DNA of 64,000 bases from Sediminibacter sp. Hel_I_10 (GCF_000688335.1 NZ_JHZX01000001.1:2790001-2854000), one strand, 5' to 3'. Positions 14,697-23,256 are shown, counted from the stretch's first letter. Notes: generated from the sequence alone by a model not told the origin. Translations and numbers: made by a program.

Positions 14697-15200
14697 TTAA
14701 GAATATACGGGCTCCTGGCGATTGGAAGTCAATAAATGGTTGGCGCAACGGCCACAACAGCTGGAGTGTATTTTTTTGGACCCGTAATACACATCACATG
14801 GGCTGTGATAAAATTTACCTTGGCAACAATCACAACTAAACGTCCCGTAATCTGCGTGGAAACTGTGCTGCATGAAATGTAAATGAATGCGGTAGTTGGA
14901 CTCAAAAGCTAAACGGCGCTCTTTTTTGCGCTCAGCTCGTCTCGCTTTATATTGTTCTGCAGTTTGCTCAAACCACTCCCTGCCTTCACCAAATTTACCG
15001 CCTATTTTAATCCTGAATGCCAAATTATATGCCCTCATCTCGAAAGCTCTGTACATCTTGTAAGTGTCATAGTGTTTGTCTATACTATCTGATGTTCGGG
15101 CTTTGTTCCATTTTTTATTATAAAATTCAGCCTTTTTGTTGATGCTTTCCCAAAGTTGTGTTGCTCTGGAAAGCTTGATTTCTGTTGAAGTCATAATCAT
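14697..15200 (-). CDS. Cys-rich zinc-binding-type early prophage protein
   Basis: A 167-aa protein. Residues 10-115 are helical and very basic (YKARRAERKKERRLAFE). The C-terminal part, FSCDCCQGKFYHSPCDVYYGSKKIHSSCCGRC, contains eight Cys and two His in pairs, consistent with one or two structural zinc sites. A nucleic-acid-binding role is plausible. The ATG at 15200 overlaps the TGA of the DUF550-like gene (ATGA); an alternative ATG is at 15194. It is the last large gene before the cassette-like region. Confidence 0.65.
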   Translation of the reverse strand: MIMTSTEIKLSRATQLWESINKKAEFYNKKWNKARTSDSIDKHYDTYKMYRAFEMRAYNLAFRIKIGGKFGEGREWFEQTAEQYKARRAERKKERRLAFESNYRIHLHFMQHSFHADYGTFSCDCCQGKFYHSPCDVYYGSKKIHSSCCGRCANHLLTSNRQEPVYS

Positions 15201-15682
15201 GAGTTGTCTTTTATGTGAGAATAACTATTATCAGGGTTTTTAATCCAGGTACGCTGCTTATTTTTTTGGATCTTATTAGCATAGTACAACATTACTACAC
15301 TTGCATTAATACCCATCCTTCCTGCAATGTCAAAAATGCACATGATGGCATCTGCATACTCTTCAGGGTCTCTTCTTCCTTTTGAAATCTCGGCTAAAAT
15401 TTCTTGGAGCTCTTCTTTTGCTTTAGCGAGAGATCCTTGAGGTGTAGCCTCTGGAAAGGTCTCTAAAGACCAATTAAATCTTACCTTTTCAAGTGCAATG
15501 ATATCGGTATGATCTGGATAAGTATTTCTTTTTATCTCTTCTACAGCAAGATCCCTCATGTCTCTTAATGCGTTTTGAATTTCCGCCACGCCTATACTTG
15601 CGGGGTTTGAAGCTTCGGCTATAAGCTTGTCTTTAGTGCTCTCGTAAACGTCGCACAATTGGTCTATGGTTTCAATTTTCAT
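15197..15682 (-). CDS. DUF550/MazG-like dATP/dGTP diphosphohydrolase
   Basis: A 161-aa protein whose C-terminal half matches the DUF550/MazG-like all-alpha NTP pyrophosphohydrolase pattern: W-S-LETFPEATPQGSLAKAKEELQEI, then RRDPEEYADAIMCIFDIAGRMG, with the E-x-x-E and E-x-x-D metal ligands in the expected helices. Such enzymes hydrolyse dNTPs, commonly dATP/dGTP, and phages use them to adjust nucleotide pools. I choose the ATG at 15682 (MKIETIDQL), which overlaps the upstream gene by 11 bp; a longer start at 15724 would overlap more. Confidence 0.8.
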   Translation of the reverse strand: MKIETIDQLCDVYESTKDKLIAEASNPASIGVAEIQNALRDMRDLAVEEIKRNTYPDHTDIIALEKVRFNWSLETFPEATPQGSLAKAKEELQEILAEISKGRRDPEEYADAIMCIFDIAGRMGINASVVMLYYANKIQKNKQRTWIKNPDNSYSHIKDNS

Positions 15683-15953
15683 GATTTTTTGATTTAAGTT
15701 GTCGTTCAATTTTTGAAATATCACTTTGGATATTCTGTAAGTGGTCTGTCCGGTGTTTTTCTGCAGCTGCTCTTTTTAAGGGGTCTCTATGTAGCGGACT
15801 TCTATTATAAAAACTAATGGCCCTTAAAATTACATCGAGATCTCCTTGACGTCTCAACAGCTGCTCTTCTAATGGTCGCTCGTTACCGTCTTGATCAAAC
15901 TTCCAGAGCGTACAAGGTTTACTGGTTTTTTGCTTTGATTCTTCAGTATACAT
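15672..15953 (-). CDS. Small early prophage protein, unknown
   Basis: A 93-aa hydrophilic, mostly helical protein (MYTEESKQKTSKPCTLWKFD...) with a Lys/Arg-rich second half that could form a coiled coil (IQSDISKIERQLKSK). The start at 15953 lies 2 bp after the stop of the P-loop gene. It resembles no family I know. Its place between the ATPase and the nucleotide hydrolase is compatible with an accessory role in replication. Confidence 0.6.
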   Translation of the reverse strand: MYTEESKQKTSKPCTLWKFDQDGNERPLEEQLLRRQGDLDVILRAISFYNRSPLHRDPLKRAAAEKHRTDHLQNIQSDISKIERQLKSKNHEN

Positions 15954-15955
15954 AA

Positions 15956-16579
15956 TCAATACCATTTGGTTTCAATAATGTTAAACCCATCAATACTCTT
16001 AAAGTCTTTGTCATTAGTTAAGTATATGACGTTTTTAACCTTATTCAAGGGTTCAATTACATCCCTGTTTATGTTAATTATACGTTTAGCATCCAAGCAC
16101 TCGTCAAATATTATTAAATCATAATCGCCTAAAGCTATTTCCCTTTTAATGGCTGTTATGGTCTTGGAAAAAGCATCAATTCTTAATACTTTTTCAGGAT
16201 GAAAAAAATTGGCAATAATTTCTGAGGTATATGACTTACCGGAAGCGTGAGGACCTCTGAATATCACATTTTTTGTTTTTACAAATTGATGATTTTTAAT
16301 AAAAATACTATGTTTAAATACCGGAGCATAAACATCATCGAGATCTGTAATCTCTAGATCTCCATGCTTTGCTTCGTCAAAAGGTTCGTGTCCCCATATA
16401 TAGTTATGACCTTCCTTTACTTTTAATGAATTTATTCCAGTAAGTCGCTCAACAATATTTTCAGCTTGTTCTTGCAAAAGATTATGATTTTCTTCTTCAG
16501 GATATTCTAAGAACATTTTTCCGTAAAATGTTACTTTTATATTGTTAACCTCGGTTACTACTTTCAATACTCTTTCCAT
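15956..16579 (-). CDS. Small P-loop ATPase of the early region
   Basis: A 207-aa protein with a Walker A motif GPHASGKS at residues 109-116 and a Walker B DLIIFDEC at 154-161. A C-terminal ITLTND-like sensor (NVIYLTNDKD) follows. The N-terminal 90 residues are unrelated to the ATPase core. The arrangement resembles a compact AAA/SF3-type helicase-like or DNA-packaging ATPase core that lacks the extra domains of large helicases. Given the position in the replication region, a DNA-transaction role is likely; the substrate is unknown. Confidence 0.75.
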   Translation of the reverse strand: MERVLKVVTEVNNIKVTFYGKMFLEYPEEENHNLLQEQAENIVERLTGINSLKVKEGHNYIWGHEPFDEAKHGDLEITDLDDVYAPVFKHSIFIKNHQFVKTKNVIFRGPHASGKSYTSEIIANFFHPEKVLRIDAFSKTITAIKREIALGDYDLIIFDECLDAKRIININRDVIEPLNKVKNVIYLTNDKDFKSIDGFNIIETKWY

Positions 16580-16581
16580 TA

Positions 16582-16764
16582 TTATTTGTTTAGTAAATTA
16601 TTGTTTTTTGTTTCACAAGCACTGCAGAGATCTGGTTCTACCCAGTAGCATGGCCTGCCGAGTTTTTTAATACATTGTCTGCAGTCGTCATTGGTACAGC
16701 CGCACTTTCTGCAGACACGGCTGTTAATTGGTACCAATTTTTTAGGTTTCGTCTGTGCTGTCAT
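16582..16764 (-). CDS. Small zinc-ribbon-like protein
   Basis: A 60-aa protein with RVCRKCGCTNDDCRQC...RPCYWVEPDLCSAC: eight Cys arranged as C-x2-C-x-C-x4-C-x2-C and a later C-x9-C-x2-C, a good treble-clef/zinc-ribbon pattern. Similar tiny zinc proteins accompany phage replication genes in Bacteroidota. It ends 2 bp before the ATPase gene and overlaps the upstream gene by 23 bp in another frame. Probably nucleic-acid binding; partner unknown. Confidence 0.75.
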   Translation of the reverse strand: MTAQTKPKKLVPINSRVCRKCGCTNDDCRQCIKKLGRPCYWVEPDLCSACETKNNNLLNK

Positions 16765-17068
16765 CGTCGCTTGTGTATTTAGATTCGTGCTGTATTTGAT
16801 AAATGCAACCGTGCCATGATCCTGGCACGTATACCGTTTCGTATTTATCTTTAGAGTCCATCAAACCAAACTCTAATCTAATTGGCTTGCATCTGTTATG
16901 CGTTTCGTTCAGTTCCTGAAGCTTTGCCTTGAGCATTTTTTTAAATCGCTTTAAACGATCCTTACCGTGCATCAATGTGCCATCGACGCTTTCAATAAAC
17001 TCCCTGAATTCTTTGTAGAGTTTATTTTTATCGGTGTAACTCATGCTTATCTTGAAAAAATACTTCAT
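16742..17068 (-). CDS. Early prophage protein, unknown
   Basis: A 108-aa basic, helical protein with a C-terminal acidic tail (DDDSTDET). Its ATG at 17068 overlaps the TGA of the preceding gene (ATGA); the ATG at 17044 (MSYTDKNK) is an alternative. The middle (DRLKRFKKMLKAKLQELNET) is strongly positive. No family recognised. Confidence 0.6.
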   Translation of the reverse strand: MKYFFKISMSYTDKNKLYKEFREFIESVDGTLMHGKDRLKRFKKMLKAKLQELNETHNRCKPIRLEFGLMDSKDKYETVYVPGSWHGCIYQIQHESKYTSDDDSTDET

Positions 17069-17307
17069 ATCGTATATAAGATTTTGAGTCCTGGCCCTGA
17101 TCTCTGGAGACTCACGTTTTTGAAATTGTACTTATCCTGCAGGTAGAGAAAACCATCAATGGCTTTTTCATCAAGTACTTCATTGGTGTTTACCTTAGCT
17201 TCAGTAATATTTGTTTCTGAAACATCGGTTTTTAAAGCGACCGAGAAATTTTCATTTAAAAATGTCTCCAGGTCTTTTTTGAATTGTTGGTAGTGTTTGT
17301 CTGTCAT
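17065..17307 (-). CDS. Small early prophage protein, unknown
   Basis: An 80-aa protein (MTDKHYQQFKKDLETFLNENF...) with no recognisable motif. It shares an ATGA stop/start overlap with the next gene. It appears to be part of the run of tiny ORFs between the primase and the ATPase. Confidence 0.6.
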   Translation of the reverse strand: MTDKHYQQFKKDLETFLNENFSVALKTDVSETNITEAKVNTNEVLDEKAIDGFLYLQDKYNFKNVSLQRSGPGLKILYTI

Positions 17308-17345
17308 GATTATCGAATTATTTGGTTATTGTTTATAATGAATTT

Positions 17346-17456
17346 TTAATCCTCGTAAGTTCTGTTGATGTAGTACAGGACCATGAAAACAATCGCTAAT
17401 ACCGCGACCACACCAATGATCAATTCTTTTAGATTTGTTCCTATTTCTATATCCAT
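17346..17456 (-). CDS. 36-aa single-pass membrane protein
   Basis: A very short gene reading MDIEIGTNLKELIIGVVAVL and ending YYINRTYED. Residues 12-29 form one transmembrane helix, flanked by an acidic N-terminus and a short C-terminal tail. ATG start, intact frame and tight spacing (21 bp from the 71-aa gene upstream) support it. Small phage membrane proteins of this type often interfere with host functions or exclusion, but no specific function can be given. Confidence 0.55.
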   Translation of the reverse strand: MDIEIGTNLKELIIGVVAVLAIVFMVLYYINRTYED

Positions 17457-17477
17457 CTCTTTTAAGTTATTTGGTTA

Positions 17478-17693
17478 TTATTTGCGTCTTCGTCTAGCTA
17501 TAGCATCATAGTTACGTTGAAGTGGTTTTTTGATGATCGCTTTTGCTTGCATGAGCTTATCGAAATTAAGTTCATGTACTTGAGATTTAAGGCTCAACAT
17601 TTTGGCACCTGCTAAATCAAGTTGGTTCATTGCTTCTAAAAGATGCTTTTCTACAGCTTCCTTAGTTTTTTCTTTATCGGTTAAAATGCTCAT
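17478..17693 (-). CDS. Small helical early prophage protein
   Basis: A 71-aa protein, helical and leucine-rich, ending in a strongly basic tail (YDAIARRRRK). Its ATG overlaps the upstream stop codon by 4 bp. No family recognised; the basic tail suggests nucleic-acid contact. Confidence 0.6.
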   Translation of the reverse strand: MSILTDKEKTKEAVEKHLLEAMNQLDLAGAKMLSLKSQVHELNFDKLMQAKAIIKKPLQRNYDAIARRRRK

Positions 17694-17914
17694 GATCTGT
17701 AGTTATTGCCGTTTTCACGTAATTCATGTTTCAGTTCCAGGATCTGGCCATTTAAAAAGAAAAGGCCTAAAAAGATGATGATGGCCACGATCTTTATATT
17801 TAGTCCTATAGCCCGGTTATAATATTGGGTATAGACCATGTAGCCAAAACAGGAGAGTAATGCCAGATAGCCTATTACTCTTAAGATTTTAAAAATTCTA
17901 AGTTGCTTTTTCAT
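17690..17914 (-). CDS. Small two-helix membrane protein of the early region
   Basis: A 74-aa protein with transmembrane segments at about residues 13-28 (VIGYLALLSCFGYMVY) and 38-55 (LNIKIVAIIIFLGLFFLNG), separated by a short loop, and a charged C-terminus. It overlaps both neighbours by 4 bp (ATGA type). Early expression and small membrane topology would suit a superinfection-exclusion or host-takeover protein; that is inference. Confidence 0.6.
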   Translation of the reverse strand: MKKQLRIFKILRVIGYLALLSCFGYMVYTQYYNRAIGLNIKIVAIIIFLGLFFLNGQILELKHELRENGNNYRS

Positions 17915-18099
17915 GTCGTGAAGATTTGATTTAAACGGTTATGAGCGCACTCCTTGAAATACACAAGGTCAATGGTGGCTCCTAAGTCTGATAAATGCTT
18001 TATCCGGAGAGAGACGTTCTCGATTTCCTCGTAACTATGGCATAAGAATGCCAGGAACAGCAATTCGATATTGCTAAAGGTGGGTGTTGGTGGTGTCAT
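17911..18099 (-). CDS. Small early prophage protein, unknown
   Basis: A 62-aa protein (MTPPTPTFSNIELLFLAFLCHS...) with a mildly hydrophobic helix at residues 10-21 and two Cys residues. It starts 4 bp after the upstream stop and overlaps the membrane-protein gene by 4 bp. No family recognised. Confidence 0.55.
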   Translation of the reverse strand: MTPPTPTFSNIELLFLAFLCHSYEEIENVSLRIKHLSDLGATIDLVYFKECAHNRLNQIFTT

Positions 18100-18103
18100 A
18101 ATT

Positions 18104-18259
18104 TTAAAAAAGGGTTCTGCAGAGCCTACAACGCTCTAGGGTTAAAAATTCATCTTGAGGGACGCAGGGCGTGCTTTTATACGCTGGTCTGCAGATCTCC
18201 TCTTTATTGTTATTGGTGATGGTAAATACATCACTTTTGTTTATTGTTTCGGCAATCAT
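18104..18259 (-). CDS. Small early prophage protein, unknown
   Basis: A 51-aa protein (MIAETINKSDVFTITNNNKE...) ending with a C-x2-C pair (RCRLCRTLF), plus two further Cys. The ATG at 18259 overlaps the preceding gene by 29 bp; the ATG at 18280 would overlap more. Function unknown. Confidence 0.45.
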   Translation of the reverse strand: MIAETINKSDVFTITNNNKEEICRPAYKSTPCVPQDEFLTLERCRLCRTLF

Positions 18260-18440
18260 AAAGTTCTGTTTGCAAAGCATACCCAAACTCTTTTTGCAAC
18301 CTTAAAACATGTTCAGATACTTGTGTTTTATTGAAATACACGTATATCGTTCTTGTTTTGATATTCAAGGTGTACCCTTCGCGTTTCACCTTAAAATGAA
18401 GGTTGTACCTAATTTGGTTCTGCCTTGATTTTAAATTCAC
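18231..18440 (-). CDS. Small early prophage protein, unknown
   Basis: A 69-aa protein (VNLKSRQNQIRYNLHFKVKR..., GTG start) with alternating basic beta strands (YTLNIKTRTIYVYFNKTQ). The GTG lies 2 bp after the stop of the 104-aa gene. No family recognised; start codon choice is uncertain. Confidence 0.5.
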   Translation of the reverse strand: MNLKSRQNQIRYNLHFKVKREGYTLNIKTRTIYVYFNKTQVSEHVLRLQKEFGYALQTELYDCRNNKQK

Positions 18441-18442
18441 TT

Positions 18443-18757
18443 CTATGCGATTTTCTTGCTAGTCTTAGCATCTTCAACAACTTCTAATTGTCGCCTCTCA
18501 CGGCTAAACTGCGTTTGAAATACCATTTCTATATCAGAGTCAATGCCCGCAACAGCTTTGTAAATTCGTTTTGCTGTAAAAAACGCCTGCAGCTCTTTGG
18601 CATTTGTAAATCTGTCTATCACGTATGGCCCTGAGATCTTCCCGGTTATAAAACTTCTTAAAAAAATGACTTGACCAATGTTGAGAACGCCTGGCGCTAT
18701 TAATAGATCCCTATTTTCTGCTAGGGTAACTTCAATGCTTAATAATGATTTTGTCAT
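18443..18757 (-). CDS. Early prophage protein next to primase, unknown
   Basis: A 104-aa protein (MTKSLLSIEVTLAENRDLLIAPGVLNIG...) starting 12 bp after the primase-helicase stop. Mixed alpha/beta composition, no motif recognised. Its immediate coupling to the replication gene makes an accessory replication role plausible. Confidence 0.6.
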   Translation of the reverse strand: MTKSLLSIEVTLAENRDLLIAPGVLNIGQVIFLRSFITGKISGPYVIDRFTNAKELQAFFTAKRIYKAVAGIDSDIEMVFQTQFSRERRQLEVVEDAKTSKKIA

Positions 18758-18769
18758 GATTTTATGGTT

Positions 18770-21700
18770 TTATTGAAAAGGAAAATCTTGCTGTTTTGAT
18801 TGTGGTACCTGATCACCATCTGCAGAGCTCGTGGCCACAGGAACCGAAGGTTCGTCTTCAGTTGAGTAATCACGTTCTAGGTTCACCACGTTTAGATTGG
18901 CCATCTGCGTATAATTAAACACGTATGCACTGGTGCTACCGTTTTTAAACTGTTCTGCTTTTACGCTGCCATAGAAATAAGGTTTGCTTTTAAAATATCC
19001 TTTAAGCGTACTCTCGCCAATAGGTTCTTCTCCTTTACGCTTACTCACCGCCTCCATATAATCTTGATGCACTTTGCCTAGGCGTATGAATAAAATATCT
19101 TCCATGGCTGAGTTTGTGACCTCTCGATATTGTGCCACACCTTCTTTTTTGCCTTCGTAAATTTTGAAGCTGAGTTTCTTTTCAATCTTAAAGTCGTAGC
19201 CTTCTTTAATGATCCTACGGTCCACCAAATAACTAAGTGTCTGCCAAAATTTAGCCGTTCCTTCAGTTTCTGATATCATATCGCTACTTTCTTGAATAGC
19301 GTCAACACAATGGGTGTAGAACTCATTCCAAGTAAATGGAAAGGCAAACTTTTTCCATAGAATTTTGACTGGCGCCATGATCACTGTAAAGTTCTCAAGC
19401 ATACGCTCCATGTACTCGTCTTTTTCAAAACGTTTGATCAAATCTTTGTTAAGTTCATTAATGGTAAGGGTTAGTTCTTTCTCGATCTCCTCTCGATATT
19501 TTAGGAGCTCCAGCAGTATTGAGGTCATCCCTTTTTTCTCTTCATTTTTTAGCTCAGCAAACAAAAGTTTTTGTTCAACCGTATAATTTCTTTCCAAAAA
19601 GTGCTCAGTAAGAGATCTAGAAGACAATGAGTTATCGTCACGCACAGATCTGTACTGAGATAGAATGATGCACGCGCATTTAATACGGTCTAGGTTGGTT
19701 TTTTTATCTGTAGAAGCCACACCGGTTTCACGCGATCTATTATCAAAAGCAGCTTTTAAAACCTGAAATTTAATTTCGTGAATGTTGGTGTCGTGATATT
19801 CCTCCAGAGCTAAAACAATGTTTGAGATCCTTGACACACGACGGAAAAAACCAACTACAGATCCAGAGTTCAAGTCGAATCCCTTTTGATTTGGGGTGAA
19901 TACATTGGTCAAGGATTCTGAAAATTTTGTTTTACCCGATTGTTTTTGACCCGTTAAAAATAGGTGCGGAAATGCCCCAAACTGATCAACAATAATATCC
20001 CTGAAGATGGCGGCAATGGTAAAACCAATACCTGTCAATGCTTTTTTCCCGTAGACCTTATACATGAGGTCCATCCATTTAGAAAAAGTAATACTGCTAT
20101 TTATGTAGGTGAAGCTTCTCACGCCTTCATAGCTGTCATCATCTTCACGATTACCTAAATTGACTTTTGAAAATGCCGGAGAATAGAACAAATCAATTTT
20201 TGATTTATCCTTTTGAAAATTCTGGTCCTTGACTTCTACAATACCATATTCATCAACCTCTCTAAACTCATCGCCCAGGACAACACCATTTGCAAAGGCG
20301 TAGAATCCTTCTGGCTGTTGGCCAAGTGTTGTAAACTCGTATGCCTTATCAAAGCTATATAGCAAACGATTTCGAAATTGCTTAAAATTATAGGCACTTA
20401 CTGCAGGCTCAAATGCAAAGTTGTGACTGTCTACAATTTTTTCTTGAAAGAGGTTAAAAGATGATATTTCCTTATTGGTAAAATCTACGACACCAACTTC
20501 GCCGATATCGTTTTTCATTTCTAATATTCGCTTTCCATCATTTTTACTTGAAATGATATGAAACAATGGATTGACCGTAAAATTGGTACCCTTGTAAAAG
20601 ATGTTGCTGGAGGTCTGGAAGTAGATTGCTTTTTCCTTTTCTGAAGAGACAAAGCCATCCCTTTTGTAGCTCATGAGATCCCCATCGGTTGGAAACCCAC
20701 GGCTTTGCATTTGCATGAGCTCTGTATCTTCATCTAAGCGCTCTTTTTTGAGCCCTGCCAATTTCATTTGAGAAAACACCTTGAGTTTATAGGTAAGATC
20801 TGCAGCTTTGATTTTTAATTTTCGAGCGCAATCCTTAATGAATTCTTTTTGCTTGATAGGATCTGTGATTAAATCCAATGTCTTTACAATACTGTCTGCA
20901 GCATTGGCTATTTCATCTGGAGTCTCACATTCTTTTCTAAAGTTTAAGGTTTTCCAACCTAAGGCATCAACAGTATTGTTGCGTAAAAAGGTTTTAAGAT
21001 CTTCATGCTGCTGAGCTAGAGTGTCTGGATCTTCACCATCTTCCAACGGTACAATGGAAACTTTAAAGCCACACTGCAGTAACATATCAAGATCACGATA
21101 TGCTGCAGCTGTGCCTGCCTTATCACCATCACGTACTAAAATAACGTGATGGCATAGCTTTTTGATCATACGGCACTGCTCTAAACCGAGCGCTGTACCG
21201 CAGGTTGCTATCACGTTGTTGATGTCTCGATTTGAAAATGCAATCACATCGGTATACCCCTCAAAAAGATAAACCGCGTTATATTCTCTAATCGATTTTT
21301 TAGCCTGAAACAACCCATAGAGCGTCATTTCTTTTTTATACAATGGCGTATCTGGGGAGTTTAGGTATTTAGGGAATTCAGCAACAGCTTTTTTATTGCT
21401 GCGTCGGCCGCCAAAACCAATGACCCTGCCCAGGGAATTGTGTATGGGGAAAATGAGACGGTCTATAAAAAAATCGTAATACTTAGGGGATTTATGAGTG
21501 ATCAAACCTAGAGTCACACCATCTTCGACTTTGGCCTGCTCATGTAATTCTTTATGAACATCATGAAATTTATCACTGGCGTAACCAATTTCAAACCTGG
21601 TTAAAATATCTTCGGAAAATTTACGATCCTTTAAGTTTTTCTTTGCCCAATGCGTCGGTTCTAAGGCGTCAAAGTTTTTCTGAAAACGTTTGTTTGCCCA

Positions 21701-22057
21701 ATCTACAATAGCTTTATAACTATCAAACTTATTTTCCTCTGCCTGCTCTTCTGGAGTAAGCACCTCCTGCTCCAGAATAATGTTTGCAGTTTTGGCGACG
21801 ATTTTAATAGCTTCTATCCATGTCTCGCCTTTATGCTCCATAATGAAGGACACCGGACCATAACCACCCTTACCTGTAGAAAAACATTTCCAAATATTTT
21901 TGACTGGAGCAACTACAAATGAAGGTGTTTGATCATCAGGATTAAAAGGAGACGTCCCTTTTAAATTGGTTCCCGCTTTTTTAAGCGCGACAAATTTTGG
22001 AATAACATCTGAAACTTCGACATCTAGCACTCGGTCTATGGATTCTTTTTTGATCAT
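18770..22057 (-). CDS. Phage primase-helicase (DnaG/Toprim plus SF3-like ATPase)
   Basis: A 1095-aa replication protein. Residues 1-95 resemble the DnaG CHC2 zinc-ribbon module (TSPFNPDDQTPSFVVAP...KCFSTGKGG), but three of the four zinc ligands are replaced, leaving only Cys58. Residues about 105-255 are the primase N-domain, and 260-350 the Toprim domain, with LFEGYTDV (264-271), DGDKAG (310-315) and DGEDPDTL. The C-terminal part contains a Walker A GQKQSGKT (703-710) and a Walker B-like IVLALEEY (747-754), so it also has a helicase-like motor. It would synthesise primers and unwind DNA for prophage replication, probably at the iteron region near 12.8 kb. It is by far the largest early gene and indicates a self-replicating rather than transposing phage. 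Confidence 0.85.
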   Translation of the reverse strand: MIKKESIDRVLDVEVSDVIPKFVALKKAGTNLKGTSPFNPDDQTPSFVVAPVKNIWKCFSTGKGGYGPVSFIMEHKGETWIEAIKIVAKTANIILEQEVLTPEEQAEENKFDSYKAIVDWANKRFQKNFDALEPTHWAKKNLKDRKFSEDILTRFEIGYASDKFHDVHKELHEQAKVEDGVTLGLITHKSPKYYDFFIDRLIFPIHNSLGRVIGFGGRRSNKKAVAEFPKYLNSPDTPLYKKEMTLYGLFQAKKSIREYNAVYLFEGYTDVIAFSNRDINNVIATCGTALGLEQCRMIKKLCHHVILVRDGDKAGTAAAYRDLDMLLQCGFKVSIVPLEDGEDPDTLAQQHEDLKTFLRNNTVDALGWKTLNFRKECETPDEIANAADSIVKTLDLITDPIKQKEFIKDCARKLKIKAADLTYKLKVFSQMKLAGLKKERLDEDTELMQMQSRGFPTDGDLMSYKRDGFVSSEKEKAIYFQTSSNIFYKGTNFTVNPLFHIISSKNDGKRILEMKNDIGEVGVVDFTNKEISSFNLFQEKIVDSHNFAFEPAVSAYNFKQFRNRLLYSFDKAYEFTTLGQQPEGFYAFANGVVLGDEFREVDEYGIVEVKDQNFQKDKSKIDLFYSPAFSKVNLGNREDDDSYEGVRSFTYINSSITFSKWMDLMYKVYGKKALTGIGFTIAAIFRDIIVDQFGAFPHLFLTGQKQSGKTKFSESLTNVFTPNQKGFDLNSGSVVGFFRRVSRISNIVLALEEYHDTNIHEIKFQVLKAAFDNRSRETGVASTDKKTNLDRIKCACIILSQYRSVRDDNSLSSRSLTEHFLERNYTVEQKLLFAELKNEEKKGMTSILLELLKYREEIEKELTLTINELNKDLIKRFEKDEYMERMLENFTVIMAPVKILWKKFAFPFTWNEFYTHCVDAIQESSDMISETEGTAKFWQTLSYLVDRRIIKEGYDFKIEKKLSFKIYEGKKEGVAQYREVTNSAMEDILFIRLGKVHQDYMEAVSKRKGEEPIGESTLKGYFKSKPYFYGSVKAEQFKNGSTSAYVFNYTQMANLNVVNLERDYSTEDEPSVPVATSSADGDQVPQSKQQDFPFQ

Positions 22058-22089
22058 TAAATATGGGTTAACTGATATATTATTGTCCT

Positions 22090-22440
22090 TTACTGTGTAT
22101 CGCTACTTTGTTCGTCCTCAAATTGTTTCTCAAATTCACTCTTCCCTAATTTGCTAATTGCTGCCGCTACATCCCTAAAACCATTTAATTGCGCAAATTC
22201 AAGCTTAAGTTGATATGTGTCCTTAGGATTGATTTTAAGAAAAGTTTCTTCGCCCATCATAAAATTTCCAATATTTGGATTCTTAGAGATTTTAGCGGCC
22301 TGAAGCATTAATTTTGCATTGTTAGAAATAGCATTACTTACGTTAACCACGGCTTGTGCTTTCCTGATGTCCATAGTACCATCTTCGAGTCCGTCAAGGA
22401 CTTTAAATAGCTTATTATTCAGTTCTATTATATTACTCAT
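22090..22440 (-). CDS. Early prophage protein ahead of primase, unknown
   Basis: A 116-aa protein starting MSNIIELNNKLFKVLDGLEDG. The N-terminal half is helical (IRKAQAVVNVSNAISNNAKLMLQAAKI), which resembles small phage proteins placed just upstream of primases. Start at 22440 (second of two adjacent ATGs), overlapping the end of the HNH gene by 8 bp. A longer version from 22473 would extend further into it. Function unknown. Confidence 0.65.
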   Translation of the reverse strand: MSNIIELNNKLFKVLDGLEDGTMDIRKAQAVVNVSNAISNNAKLMLQAAKISKNPNIGNFMMGEETFLKINPKDTYQLKLEFAQLNGFRDVAAAISKLGKSEFEKQFEDEQSSDTQ

Positions 22441-23227
22441 CATCTTTGATTTTAGAATTAATTGTTTTTTCAATTTTTTTAACGAGCCTTATATTTTTCT
22501 TAAGCTCTTCAGGATAATTATGAATCGTGTTGCGCTTCATGTTTTTGGATTTTGATATTATCTCAAGGTTATCTAATTTGCAATTCAAAGAATTCCCATC
22601 CTTAAATACCACATTCATACCTTTTGGTATACTTCCATGTTCTTGAATCCAGATATATCGATGCAAAGGCATTGACTCTCCTTTACTTAATCTTATATAG
22701 TAGTACTTCCTACCGCCATTTCGATGAGGATGATCATGCCTAAGAGTTATGGCGCCATCATATAAGGTATTATGAGGCTCATTACCTACTTTAAAAGCAG
22801 TGGATAACATCCTTTCCCGAGTTTCTATGTCAATACCCATTTCATCCCATGTCTTTCCTTTGTTGCTAGGAACATGACCTTTATTGAAAGTAGATTCGAT
22901 TCTTTTCTTTTCAATCAAATCTGTAAAACCAAGCTCATGTGCTGCTCGACTTATATGAGCAGAAGTACGATGCAGTTCTTTAGATATTTGCTTAATTGAT
23001 TTTTCTTGAATGTTTTCGGTTATGTATTTTTTTTCTGCAGAAGTAATAGGCCTTTTAGTCGCTTCGGACCTCCATTTAACAATCAAGTCTCTCGGGACTT
23101 GTAGTTTGTTTCGTTTTAGATATCTGTAAACAACACCCTTATCCAAATCAAATTTCTCAGCGATTTTTGATCCTGGCATTTTTAGATAATTTTCTTTTAT
23201 AAAATTTGACACTTCCTTAGTTATCAT
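22433..23227 (-). CDS. HNH homing-type endonuclease with HTH modules
   Basis: A 264-aa protein. Two N-terminal helix-turn-helix-like segments (SKIAEKFDLDKGVVYRYLKRN, residues about 19-39; IKQISKELHRTSAHISRAAHEL, about 77-98) read like NUMOD/HTH DNA-recognition modules. The HNH_3-type nuclease domain follows at about 180-235: YYYIRLSKGESMPLHRYIWIQEHG...NVVFKDGNSLNCKLDNLEII, where LHRYIWIQEHG supplies the first His and N-x-x-x-x-K-L-D-N-L the Asn/Asp. Free-standing HNH nucleases of this class cut DNA lacking their own gene and are common passengers in phage genomes. It is inserted between the lipoprotein and the primase-linked gene and is probably selfish. Confidence 0.85.
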   Translation of the reverse strand: MITKEVSNFIKENYLKMPGSKIAEKFDLDKGVVYRYLKRNKLQVPRDLIVKWRSEATKRPITSAEKKYITENIQEKSIKQISKELHRTSAHISRAAHELGFTDLIEKKRIESTFNKGHVPSNKGKTWDEMGIDIETRERMLSTAFKVGNEPHNTLYDGAITLRHDHPHRNGGRKYYYIRLSKGESMPLHRYIWIQEHGSIPKGMNVVFKDGNSLNCKLDNLEIISKSKNMKRNTIHNYPEELKKNIRLVKKIEKTINSKIKDDE

Positions 23228-23256
23228 TTATTTACAAGTTTTACGTTTTCTAAAAT

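Noticed and set aside
12600-14700. CRISPR array
   Set aside because: The repeats are inverted and irregularly spaced, with genes between them and no cas genes.
16955-16975. TTACCGTGCATC as another copy of the late element
   Set aside because: It shares only the first eight bases and lies inside a gene.
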